Translations under genes and position numbers: made by a program
Source: Ilyomonas sp964658445
GTDB taxonomy: Bacteria > Bacteroidota > Bacteroidia > Chitinophagales > Chitinophagaceae
DNA length: 34,851 bases
Assembly (NCBI GenBank): GCA_964658445.1
Contig: CAZZZH010000010.1
Location: 1 to 34,851, forward strand
Direction: 5' to 3'
The notes under the pieces: generated by a model
The model's database searches: none
Told to the model about the DNA's origin: nothing
The model's input: the letters and a program-made list of their open reading frames with translations, nothing else
Shown here: piece by piece, positions 1 through 7,527 of the stretch
Layout of the letters: each line of letters starts with the position of its first letter
Numbering within the stretch: the first letter of the stretch is position 1

Positions 1-880
1 ATGCAATGATGATAATTAATTTTAGCCATAGTGGCATATCGGTATGCCGCGTTACAAAGCCTTCAAAAAAGGCTGCCATCATCAGCGTGGGAAAGCCCGA
101 AAGAGCGATGATTAAACCATCTTTGGCACCACTTTTCAGTGCATCCGTTCTTTTTTTATTTCCGGGGAAAAGCCAGCTTGTTGCCATTACCAGCCCTGCA
201 GTAGAAGCCACAACAATAGAAAATAATTCTAGTGTTCCGTGAATTAAAATCGTAAGCAGGCTGTCGCTTATTATACCATGTGCATAAAAAAGATATTCGA
301 AGGTGCCTACCATGATGGCGTTGTAAACAAGACTAAAAACGGTAGGTACACCCAGCAGGATGCCGCCGGCAAATTGCTTTAAGGCGATGGTGATATTATT
401 CACAAATATCTGCAGGAAACTCAAAGCCTCATTTCCATAACTATACACTTCGAACGGCCTGCCTTCGCTGATGTTCTTTTCCGTCATATCCACATAGCTG
501 TTTCCTAAAACTTCGCGTACAAAAGTCTGCTCATTTTTTGCCGAAAAAAAACCGATGGCAACAAACGCAACAAACAGGCAAAACGTAGTGAGCAATACTC
601 TGTGATGCCTGGCAATAGTAAGCGGAAGCGTGTAAGTAAAAAATGAAATAAACCGGTTGCCGCTTTCGCGTTGATTCTCGTAAATGCGCAGGTATTTTTT
701 TGAAGCTTCGCTATTTAAATATTGTGTGATGCGACTTTGCGGGTAATATGTTTTGCTATAACCTAAGTCTTCCACCAATTGCACAAAATCATCCGCCTGT
801 TCATCGGGATGTTTATTCTCATCCTGCGTAATGGTTTGCCATCTTTCCCGGTTGTTTTTTATAAATAATGCCTCTCTCAA
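1..880 (-). CDS. SpoIIM/DUF95-family membrane protein (partial, runs off the left edge)
   Basis: The reading frame is open from a TTG at 878-880 to the window edge, about 293 codons. The N-terminus reads MREALFIKNNRERW, which matches the conserved start of Bacteroidota stage II sporulation protein M-like proteins, and no ATG fits, so TTG is the likely start. A soluble N-terminal part (about residues 1-95) is followed by a hydrophobic helix near TTFCLFVAFVAIGFF and further helices including FAGGILLGVPTVFSLVYNA and the segment after HGTLELFSIVVAS, which is the typical SpoIIM layout. In non-sporulating Bacteroidota this family sits beside RDD, DUF4129, MoxR ATPase and DUF58 genes (family knowledge). 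The divergent RDD gene 66 bases away fits that, and the rest of the cluster is probably off-window. The cellular role is unknown in this phylum. The C-terminus is missing. Confidence 0.85.
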   Translation of the reverse strand, partial: MREALFIKNNRERWQTITQDENKHPDEQADDFVQLVEDLGYSKTYYPQSRITQYLNSEASKKYLRIYENQRESGNRFISFFTYTLPLTIARHHRVLLTTFCLFVAFVAIGFFSAKNEQTFVREVLGNSYVDMTEKNISEGRPFEVYSYGNEALSFLQIFVNNITIALKQFAGGILLGVPTVFSLVYNAIMVGTFEYLFYAHGIISDSLLTILIHGTLELFSIVVASTAGLVMATSWLFPGNKKRTDALKSGAKDGLIIALSGFPTLMMAAFFEGFVTRHTDMPLWLKLIIIIA

Positions 881-946
881 AACGGATGGTTTTAAAAACC
901 GGAAATTATTAATTACTTTACAAACGAACCCAATTGTTTTTAGGGT

Positions 947-1762
947 ATGGACAAAATTAAAATTCCGACTTCTTTTAATATCGAGCTCGACTTTGAAATG
1001 GCGAATATTGTACAGCGTTTTTTCGCTTGGCTGATTGATTTTGTGATACAAATGGCTTACTTTTTACTATCGCTGTGGTTGTTGTTTCATTTCTTCCAGG
1101 ATAGCAGTCAGAAAGTGCAGGACAGAATGGCTAACCAGTACAATATGAACGCCTGGTATATTATTCTCGGTATTCCTCTTTTGCTTTACCATTTGGTAAG
1201 CGAAGTAATATTGAACGGACAAAGCATTGGAAAAAAAATACTTGGCATTAAAGTAATTAGCGAATCGGGCAACCGCCCTTCATTTTACCAGTTTTTATTA
1301 CGCTGGCTTCTTCGTCCTTTTGATGTTACTTCTTTCGGTCTGGGTGTTTTTTTTCTTATGATTTCAGCAAATAAAAACGAAGGGTTTGTTTTTATTATTT
1401 ACCTAGTTGTTTTGGTAACTTCTATTGTGATATTAATCAGGAAAAACAAACGTCTGGGCGATCTGGCAGCCGGCACTTTTGTGATTGTTAGCCGTGTAAA
1501 AAGTGACCTCAATAATACCGTATTCTTTAGCCTTGACGAAAGCTACAAGCCGCGCTACGGCAATGTTCTGAAGCTTAGCGACCGGGATATGAATATTATC
1601 AAAACCATTCTAGATACTAGTCTTAAACAAAAAAATTATGAGTTTGCGGAGCGAACCAGCGCCAAAATCAGAACCGCTTTGCAGATAACCGATTATCAGC
1701 ACCCGGTTGAATTCTTAGAAACGATTTTGAAAGACTACAATTACCTCTCGAATAAGAATTGA
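947..1762 (+). CDS. RDD family membrane protein
   Basis: This is a 271-residue protein. After a short soluble start it has helix 1 around FFAWLIDFVIQMAYFLLSLWLLF (about residues 25-47), which contains the arginine/aspartate signature that names the RDD family, then IILGIPLLLYHLVSEVI (about 72-90) and the conserved GQSIGKKILGIKVI segment. Further helices lie around residues 120-165, and the closing RLGDLAAGTFVI motif is typical of the domain. The last roughly 85 residues are soluble and include a predicted helical segment after DRDMNIIKTILD. RDD proteins are inner-membrane proteins, usually guessed to be transport-related; no substrate can be inferred here. The divergent neighbour is SpoIIM-like, a common pairing in Bacteroidota. 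ATG 947 gives the expected N-terminus. Confidence 0.85.
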   Translation: MDKIKIPTSFNIELDFEMANIVQRFFAWLIDFVIQMAYFLLSLWLLFHFFQDSSQKVQDRMANQYNMNAWYIILGIPLLLYHLVSEVILNGQSIGKKILGIKVISESGNRPSFYQFLLRWLLRPFDVTSFGLGVFFLMISANKNEGFVFIIYLVVLVTSIVILIRKNKRLGDLAAGTFVIVSRVKSDLNNTVFFSLDESYKPRYGNVLKLSDRDMNIIKTILDTSLKQKNYEFAERTSAKIRTALQITDYQHPVEFLETILKDYNYLSNKN

Positions 1763-1843
1763 GAAGCTATCAGTTAACGGATAAGAACGAACGATTACCT
1801 GTCTATTTCCTCTTTCCATACATTATAAAATGAGCTTGTGTTT

Positions 1844-1889
1844 GAAAGCTGTTAGCTTATTGTAGGCTAAAAGCTTTCTTTTACCTTCG
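1844..1889 (+). promoter_or_regulatory. upp promoter overlapped by a hairpin
   Basis: A TTG at 1860-1862 and TACCTTCG at 1882-1889 (7 of 8 to TAnnTTTG) are 19 bases apart, matching the Bacteroidota promoter layout. The -7 box ends only four bases before the upp ATG. An inverted repeat (1844-1856 with 1866-1878, one mismatch in 13) places the -33 TTG in its loop. In RNA arriving from the RDD gene it could fold as a terminator with a short U run at 1879-1882. Confidence 0.5.
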
Positions 1890-1893
1890 CCGC

Positions 1894-2547
1894 ATGGTTA
1901 TCAACTTAAGCGAACATCACAGCTTAGTCAGTAATTGGATCAGCGAATTGCGAAGCACCGAAATACAAACTGACCGCATGCGGTTTCGCCGGAATATTGA
2001 ACGCATTGGCGAAATAGCTGCCTACGAAATCAGTCGCCATCTTCCCTGGCATGAAGCGGAAACGCAGACACCGCTTGGCATTCACAACAGCCGGCTACTG
2101 ACGCAGCAACCTGTGTTAGCCACTATTTTAAGAGCAGGATTGCCGCTACACCAGGGCTTATTGAATTATTTTGATAAGGCAGATAATGCTTTTATCAGTG
2201 CTTACCGAAAGCACCGGCATGATGGAAGTTTCGATATTCACATTGAATACATGAGCAGCCCGGTATTAGAAAATCGAATCGTTATTCTCAGCGATCCGAT
2301 GCTTGCCACCGGCGCTTCTTTAGTGAAAACAATAGAACGCATGAAAGAAGAAGGTGAGCCTGCCGAAATCCATATTGTAACAGTAATCGCCTGCATCTCA
2401 GGGCTTGAATACGTAAAGCTTGAAGCGGGCGACAAAGTAACCATCTGGTGCGGTGATATAGATGAAGAAATTACGGCTAAAGGCTACATTGTTCCGGGGC
2501 TTGGCGATGCAGGTGATCTTGCCTATGGTACTAAGAATCAGTCGTGA
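1894..2547 (+). CDS. upp: Uracil phosphoribosyltransferase
   Basis: This 217-residue enzyme joins uracil and PRPP to make UMP in pyrimidine salvage in the cytoplasm. The PRPP-binding loop is clear (LSDPMLATGAS, residues 132-142). The C-terminal uracil-binding stretch GYIVPGLGDAGDLAYGT (about 197-213) is also typical, as is the N-terminal MRFRRNIERIGE region (29-40). Length is normal for the family, and ATG 1894 gives the expected N-terminus (VINLSEHHSL). The -7 box sits immediately before this ATG, so the message is probably leaderless. The gene stands alone between the RDD gene and the PorP/SprF-like gene. Confidence 0.95.
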   Translation: MVINLSEHHSLVSNWISELRSTEIQTDRMRFRRNIERIGEIAAYEISRHLPWHEAETQTPLGIHNSRLLTQQPVLATILRAGLPLHQGLLNYFDKADNAFISAYRKHRHDGSFDIHIEYMSSPVLENRIVILSDPMLATGASLVKTIERMKEEGEPAEIHIVTVIACISGLEYVKLEAGDKVTIWCGDIDEEITAKGYIVPGLGDAGDLAYGTKNQS

Positions 2548-2642
2548 AGATCGCACTTAATGTTGTAGCCAGTGTCATTTTTGTGCAAGAGCATCCAGTT
2601 ATAAAAAAACATTGTATTTTCACGCACGAAATTCTACTGCTA

Positions 2643-3659
2643 ATGATACGGACTACACTATTGATGCTGTGTTTGGTATGTGCTGCTGCTGTGTTCGCCC
2701 AGGATCCGCATTTCTCACAATTTTATTCTTCACCACTTACTTTAAATCCTGCTTTTACCGGTAAATTTAATGGTGATCTTCGCATTGCTGGCAACTACCG
2801 TAACCAGTGGCCAACTATCAATAAAGCTTATGTAACCGGCACAGTGTCGGCCGATTTTGGCATCCTAAAAAACAAGGTGGCTGAAAACGATACCTGGGGT
2901 GTTGGCGTTATGGCGTTAACGGACCAAAGTGCAGCCGGTGCGGTTAAATTTAATTATGCAGCTCTTTCAACAGCGTACCATAAAAGCCTTGATGAAAATG
3001 GTTTTAAGCAGTTGGGTATTGGTTTTCAGACTACGTATTCTAACATGAATATTTATACATCGAAGCTTACTTTTGAGGATCAGTTAGCTTCTGATGGTAC
3101 GTTTTCTCTACCAACCAATGAAGTGTTTCCCGGTTCTGTACTGAAGAAAAGTTATATCGATCTGAATGCCGGTGTACTCTTTACTTCCAGCGCTACAGAG
3201 CATGATAACTTTTATGCTGGTATCAGCATGTATCATATTTCTCGCCCGCAGGAACAATTTACGACCAACGGTTACTATGTTTTGAACCCCCGCTTTACGT
3301 TTCAGGCAGGCGGTTATTTTTTAATCGGCGATCGCAATACACTTCACCTTAGCGGTTTGCATAGTGAACAAGCAGGTGCTAACGAAACGGTTATTGGTGG
3401 CGCTATTCAGTTGCCGGTTGGAGATGCCGATGCAGGTATACAAAATGTAAGTGTTTATGCCGGTGCATGGGCTCGTTTAAACGATGCGTTCATACCATAT
3501 GTCGGGTTAGATTTTAGCGACTTTCATTTAGGATTGACTTACGATATTAATACATCCGAATTAAAGACGGCTTCCAACAGCCGCGGCGGTATGGAAATTT
3601 CTTTAATTTACATTAAGCAACCGCCCGGAAGCAAAGGCTTGCCTTGCCCGAGATTTTAA
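2643..3659 (+). CDS. PorP/SprF-family type IX secretion outer-membrane protein
   Basis: Starting at ATG 2643 this is a 338-residue protein with a clean signal peptide (IRTTLLMLCLVCAAAVFA, then QDPHFSQFY). The frame stays open upstream to 2544, but those residues would put 33 non-signal residues ahead of the hydrophobic core, so the inner ATG is preferred. QDPHFSQFYSSPLTLNPAFTG is the hallmark start of the PorP/SprF family, followed by YRNQWP and repeated amphipathic beta strands (GISMYHISRPQ, NPRFTFQAGGYF, YVGLDFSDFHLGLTYDIN), consistent with an outer-membrane barrel. SprF proteins typically partner adhesins of the SprB type and help their T9SS export (family knowledge). No adhesin gene is adjacent, so this is an orphan SprF-like copy and its cargo is unknown. 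It converges on the bioF-like gene, with six bases between the two stop codons. Confidence 0.88.
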   Translation: MIRTTLLMLCLVCAAAVFAQDPHFSQFYSSPLTLNPAFTGKFNGDLRIAGNYRNQWPTINKAYVTGTVSADFGILKNKVAENDTWGVGVMALTDQSAAGAVKFNYAALSTAYHKSLDENGFKQLGIGFQTTYSNMNIYTSKLTFEDQLASDGTFSLPTNEVFPGSVLKKSYIDLNAGVLFTSSATEHDNFYAGISMYHISRPQEQFTTNGYYVLNPRFTFQAGGYFLIGDRNTLHLSGLHSEQAGANETVIGGAIQLPVGDADAGIQNVSVYAGAWARLNDAFIPYVGLDFSDFHLGLTYDINTSELKTASNSRGGMEISLIYIKQPPGSKGLPCPRF

Positions 3660-3665
3660 TTCATT

Positions 3666-4769
3666 TTACCATCCGGTTTGTAACACATAAATGAGCTGAT
3701 CCAGCTCATTTTTTTTGTTGAAAGAATGAAGGATAATTCGCAACCGTTCGCTGCCTTTGGGAACAGTTGGATAAAGTACAGGACGTATGTCCAGACCGTG
3801 TTTGTGAAGTTTGGCAGATGCTTTTTTTACTTCCTCGTTTCCTTCAATAATTACTGCCTGAACAGGCGTTTGCGAAGTCTGCTTTTGAAAAGAAAACGTA
3901 GCGTTTTGAAACTGCTGTATCAGCGTTTGTATCTGCTTTCTTTCTTCGAAGAGTTTTGGAAAAACAGAATACGTTTTTTCTATACACGCTATTGAATGCG
4001 GTGGCAAAGCCGTTGAATAAATAAAGGCACGCGAAAAGTTGATTAGATAGTTTTTTAACTCTATGGAGCTTGCTGCCGCGGCGCCATGACAACCACAAGC
4101 TTTACCGAATGTATACACGCGGCACCACACTTCGTTGTGTAACTGAAGATGTTGTGCAAGACCTTCGCCATTGTCGCCGATCACACCAATGGCGTGAGCT
4201 TCATCTAATATCAGGTAGGCGCCAAACTCTGAACAAACCTTGAGAATATCCTGCAAAGGGCAGATATCGCCATCCATACTAAACACAGATTCTGTGATGA
4301 TGAAAACAGCGCCGGTTGCTGCTTTTGCCTTTTTGCGCAGATCATTTACATCATTGTGCAAAAAAGAAAAAGCCTTTGCGAAGGAGAGCCGTATGCCATC
4401 GCGTAACGAAGCATGGCATAACGAATCGTAGAGAATCGTATCTCCTTTTTGTGCAACACAAGATACAATACCCATATTGGCGTCGTAACCGGAATTAAAT
4501 AGCAGTGCAGCTTCTGCATTGTGAAAGGTTGCTATCTTCTGTTCGGTTTCTTCAATAAAAGCAGAGTTGCCCGTCAGCAAACGTGAACCTGTAGAGCCTG
4601 ACGAATACCCGTCAAATGAATTTTGCAAATATTTGTTTTTTACAATCCCCAAATAATCATTTGAGCAAAAATCAACCAAACGATCATCGCTCAAACGCAG
4701 TTGCCGGTATGCGTTCTGCGTTTTGCGTTCTTCTATTCTAGCATATAAATGAGGTGGCAGCTTCAACAT
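3666..4769 (-). CDS. bioF: 8-amino-7-oxononanoate synthase / alpha-oxoamine synthase family aminotransferase
   Basis: From ATG 4769 this is a 367-residue PLP enzyme of the alpha-oxoamine synthase family. Visible landmarks are GSTGSRLLTGN (58-68), the cofactor-stacking His in LCHASLRDG (H119), DEAHAIGVIGDNGEG (189-203) and the PLP lysine in YTFGKACGCHGA (K223). BioF condenses pimeloyl-ACP/CoA with L-alanine in biotin synthesis. Related KBL and serine palmitoyltransferase enzymes share these motifs, and no other biotin gene is in the window, so the exact substrate is not certain; length and N-terminus favour BioF. An upstream ATG at 4823 is in frame, but a TAGTTTTG promoter box lies between it and 4769, so the shorter form is chosen. 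The last codons contain the terminator of the convergent gene. Confidence 0.85.
   Translation of the reverse strand: MLKLPPHLYARIEERKTQNAYRQLRLSDDRLVDFCSNDYLGIVKNKYLQNSFDGYSSGSTGSRLLTGNSAFIEETEQKIATFHNAEAALLFNSGYDANMGIVSCVAQKGDTILYDSLCHASLRDGIRLSFAKAFSFLHNDVNDLRKKAKAATGAVFIITESVFSMDGDICPLQDILKVCSEFGAYLILDEAHAIGVIGDNGEGLAQHLQLHNEVWCRVYTFGKACGCHGAAAASSIELKNYLINFSRAFIYSTALPPHSIACIEKTYSVFPKLFEERKQIQTLIQQFQNATFSFQKQTSQTPVQAVIIEGNEEVKKASAKLHKHGLDIRPVLYPTVPKGSERLRIILHSFNKKNELDQLIYVLQTGW
3689..3716 (+). terminator. Intrinsic terminator of the PorP/SprF-like gene, inside bioF
   Basis: A perfect ten-base stem (AAATGAGCTG at 3689-3698, CAGCTCATTT at 3702-3711) with loop ATC runs into a stretch of eight T residues ending at 3716. 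It lies 30 bases after the plus-strand stop codon and within the last 18 codons of the opposing bioF-like gene. Confidence 0.75.
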
Positions 4770-4774
4770 AATTT

Positions 4775-4802
4775 CAAAACTAAGGCTTCTCTCTTTGCGC
4801 AA
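4775..4802 (-). promoter_or_regulatory. bioF promoter, start-codon proximal
   Basis: On the minus strand TAGTTTTG (4782 down to 4775) matches TAnnTTTG exactly, with TTG at 4802-4800, a 17-base spacer. Only five bases separate the box from ATG 4769, so transcription should begin at or next to the start codon. Confidence 0.5.
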
Positions 4803-5020
4803 AAAAACTGCCTGCAAACGCATTGTTCCGAATGATAGAAATGAGATGTCTTATGATTTTTTGTCTGGGCGTTCCATCTTATTGCAAAGCTTGCGCATTC
4901 GGTTGTAAAAGCAGGTTTTGTTTTACAAGAGACTGCAAATAAAAAAATAAATGAACGTAGAGACACGAATAAAAAAATGATATTTGCGACATTGAACATG
5001 GCTTATTTATTTCTTTATTT

Positions 5021-5821
5021 ATGGCAAGAATTATCGGTGTAGCAAATCAGAAAGGTGGGGTGGGTAAAACAACGTCTGCCATTAATCTGGCGGCTTCTTT
5101 TGCCGTATTGGAATTTAAAACACTGTTGGTTGATGCAGACCCGCAGGCAAACAGCACTACCGGCGTTGGCTTCGATTTGCACAATATTACACATAGCTTG
5201 TACGACTGCATGGTAAACGGTGTGGCTGCACAAGACGTAGTGCTGAAGACCGAAATACCTAATCTTGATCTCATTCCATCGCACATAGACCTTGTAGGCG
5301 CAGAGATAGAAATGATTAATTACCCCAACCGCGAAAACGTGATGAAGGGAACAATGGAAGCCATCAGAGATAATTATGATTTTATCGTGATTGATTGCTC
5401 GCCTTCTTTGGGTTTAATAACAGTAAACGCATTGACTGCAGCCAACAGCGTGATTGTGCCTGTGCAATGCGAGTTCTTTGCTCTTGAAGGCTTAGGCAAG
5501 CTGCTGAATACCATTAAAATTGTTCAGAGCCGGCTGAACCCATCGCTGCAAATAGAAGGGATTTTGATGACGATGTACGATGGTCGTCTGCGCCTGTGCA
5601 ACCAGGTGGTAAGTGAGGTGCGGCGGCATTTTGATGAAATGGTATTTACGACTATTATCCATCGCAACACACGGTTAAGCGAGGCGCCAAGTTTTGGAAA
5701 GCCGGTCATTTTATATGATTCAGATAGCAAGGGCGCTGTCAATTATCTTAACCTTGCCAAAGAGGTGCTGCAAAAAAATAACCTGACAAAAATTTCACAG
5801 GAAGAAAGAATAATTGAGTAG
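5021..5821 (+). CDS. parA: ParA-family chromosome-partitioning ATPase (Soj)
   Basis: This is a 266-residue ParA/MinD-superfamily ATPase. The deviant Walker A motif KGGVGKTT (11-18) includes the signature lysine K11, Walker A' is LLVDADPQAN (35-44) and Walker B is FIVIDCSPS (121-129). The short N-terminus without a DNA-binding extension is the chromosomal Soj type, not the long plasmid type. ParA binds DNA non-specifically as an ATP dimer and moves ParB-parS complexes during origin segregation. parB follows 80 bases downstream, so the two probably form one unit. There is no Shine-Dalgarno sequence. ATG 5021 is the only start that leaves the P-loop at the expected position. Confidence 0.95.
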   Translation: MARIIGVANQKGGVGKTTSAINLAASFAVLEFKTLLVDADPQANSTTGVGFDLHNITHSLYDCMVNGVAAQDVVLKTEIPNLDLIPSHIDLVGAEIEMINYPNRENVMKGTMEAIRDNYDFIVIDCSPSLGLITVNALTAANSVIVPVQCEFFALEGLGKLLNTIKIVQSRLNPSLQIEGILMTMYDGRLRLCNQVVSEVRRHFDEMVFTTIIHRNTRLSEAPSFGKPVILYDSDSKGAVNYLNLAKEVLQKNNLTKISQEERIIE

Positions 5822-5901
5822 AGATCAGTGACAAGTTTTGAATGATTGGTAAAAGTCATTGTAAAAACTGATTACCTGTATCTTATAACTTACAACTTAG
5901 T

Positions 5902-6822
5902 ATGGCTACTGCAAAACCGCATAAAGATGCATTGGGAAAAGGAATCCGCTCGCTGCTGCAAAACATAGATGCCGACCTGAAGACAACAGCCGGCAACTTG
6001 AAAAGCAACGTAGTAGAGCAGGCTACTTCTGTCATTCGCATTCCGCTGAACCAGATACAAACCAACCCAAAAAATCCGCGTAAAGATTTTGATGAAAAAT
6101 CTTTGCAGGAATTGGCGGCTTCATTAAAGAATTTTGATGTGGTACAGCCTATTACGGTATCAAAAATCAGCGATAATAAATACCAGTTGGTTGCTGGTGA
6201 GCGAAGGTTCAGGGCAGCGAAAATGGCGGGTCTTGCCGACATACCGGCTTACATACGACAAACCAATGATGCGGAATTATTAGAATTGGCTTTGCTGGAA
6301 AACCTGCAGCGCGAAGACCTGAATGCGATTGAAGTATCGCTCAGCTATAAGCGCATGATGGACGAGCTGAGCTATACGCAGGAGCAGGTAGCAGAACGGA
6401 TGGGAAAGGAGAGAAGTACGGTTGCTAATTACATCCGTCTTTTAAAATTGCCACCTGATATTCAGCTTGCCGTGCGCAATAGCCATATCAGTATGGGGCA
6501 CGCCCGCGCTCTTATTAATATCGACACGGTCGATAAGCAATTGTTCGTTTTTCATGAAATTATGGAAAAAGAACTGAGTGTGAGACAGACCGAAGAGCTT
6601 GTTCGTAACCTTTACAAGCAAAATGGACAAGCTGTTAAATCTACCGTAAAACAAACACTTCTGCCAGCTTACAAACGCATAGAAGATAACTTAGCTTCAC
6701 ATTTTGGAACAAAAGTAAAGCTGGCACATAACAAACAAGGGTTCGGCAGCATCAGCATTGAATACTACTCACTCGATGAACTGAACAAGCTGCTTGAAAT
6801 GATGAATGTGCACGCGGGTTAA
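5902..6822 (+). CDS. parB: ParB-family chromosome-partitioning protein (Spo0J)
   Basis: This 306-residue protein has the usual ParB order. A short basic N-terminus (DALGKGIRSLL) is the likely ParA-stimulating peptide. The CTP-binding ParB/Srx domain follows, with NPKNPRKDFDE (56-66) and GERRFRAAK (99-107) plus the LLENLQREDLN box (131-141). A helix-turn-helix region around residues 156-185 (TQEQVAERMGKERSTVANYI) and a C-terminal dimerisation region complete it. ParB loads at parS sites and spreads as a CTP-dependent clamp. I found no parS-like palindrome in the window. The next gene (DUF5683) starts five bases after the stop codon. Confidence 0.95.
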   Translation: MATAKPHKDALGKGIRSLLQNIDADLKTTAGNLKSNVVEQATSVIRIPLNQIQTNPKNPRKDFDEKSLQELAASLKNFDVVQPITVSKISDNKYQLVAGERRFRAAKMAGLADIPAYIRQTNDAELLELALLENLQREDLNAIEVSLSYKRMMDELSYTQEQVAERMGKERSTVANYIRLLKLPPDIQLAVRNSHISMGHARALINIDTVDKQLFVFHEIMEKELSVRQTEELVRNLYKQNGQAVKSTVKQTLLPAYKRIEDNLASHFGTKVKLAHNKQGFGSISIEYYSLDELNKLLEMMNVHAG

Positions 6823-6827
6823 TAAAT

Positions 6828-7517
6828 ATGCGGCTCATCTTTTTTATTATACTTCTTCTTTCGGTATCATCTTCTTTCGCACAGCAAGACACGATGAAAG
6901 CCAGGCTTGCAACGACTTCGTTATTCAAAGACAGCAATGCTGTACAGTTGAAAGGAGCTACACCCAAAAAAGTAATTACTGATACTGCAGCAACAGCAAC
7001 GAAGCTAAAACACGACCCCCGAAAAGCTACTTTCCGCTCAGCCGTCTTGCCCGGCTGGGGACAAGCTTATAACCGTCAATACTGGAAAATTCCTATTGTA
7101 TATGGTGCGCTGGCTATTCCGGCAACAACCTATGTTTACAATACTACTTATTACAAAAGAATGAAAGTGGGATACCAGGCTTTGTATGCAGCTCAATATT
7201 TACACGATAGCAGTTTGCTTCCCAGTGTATCTTCGAAAGTAAAAAGAAAAGACGGAACTTTTTTTGAGTTAGCGACATATCAGTCCTATCGAAATTTGTA
7301 TAAAAGAGATAAAGATTACAGCCTGTTGTGGTTCCTTATTTTGTGGGGCGTAAATGTAGCGGATGCCACTGTTTTCGGGCATTTGAAAGACTTTGATGTA
7401 AGCGATGACTTGACCATGCATGTAAACCCTTCTTACTCGCCGGCTACCAAATCTTCGGGATTGAGCTTTGTGTTTAATTTAAAAAATCCGCCGCATAAAC
7501 CCTTGCCTTCTTTCTAA
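6828..7517 (+). CDS. DUF5683-domain protein, exported
   Basis: This 229-residue protein begins with a signal peptide (RLIFFIILLLSVSSSFA, cleavage before Q19). A low-complexity Thr/Ala/Lys linker runs to about residue 62. The conserved core of the DUF5683 family (RSAVLPGWGQAYNRQYWKIP, about 69-88) follows, then a hydrophobic segment (IVYGALAIPATTYVYN) and a second one near LLWFLILWGVNVADATVFG (about 170-188). Function is unknown. It is spaced five bases after parB and ten before dapB, so it is almost certainly co-transcribed. I recall the order parA-parB-DUF5683-dapB, often followed by lepB, from other Bacteroidota, which suggests a housekeeping role in the envelope. Confidence 0.85.
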   Translation: MRLIFFIILLLSVSSSFAQQDTMKARLATTSLFKDSNAVQLKGATPKKVITDTAATATKLKHDPRKATFRSAVLPGWGQAYNRQYWKIPIVYGALAIPATTYVYNTTYYKRMKVGYQALYAAQYLHDSSLLPSVSSKVKRKDGTFFELATYQSYRNLYKRDKDYSLLWFLILWGVNVADATVFGHLKDFDVSDDLTMHVNPSYSPATKSSGLSFVFNLKNPPHKPLPSF

Positions 7518-7527
7518 ATTAACAGAA

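Noticed and set aside
5021..6822. parS site near parAB
   Set aside because: I looked for a TGTTTCACGTGAAACA-like palindrome across the window. The only CACGTG cores seen (near 12505 and 21127) lack the flanking symmetry and lie inside unrelated genes.
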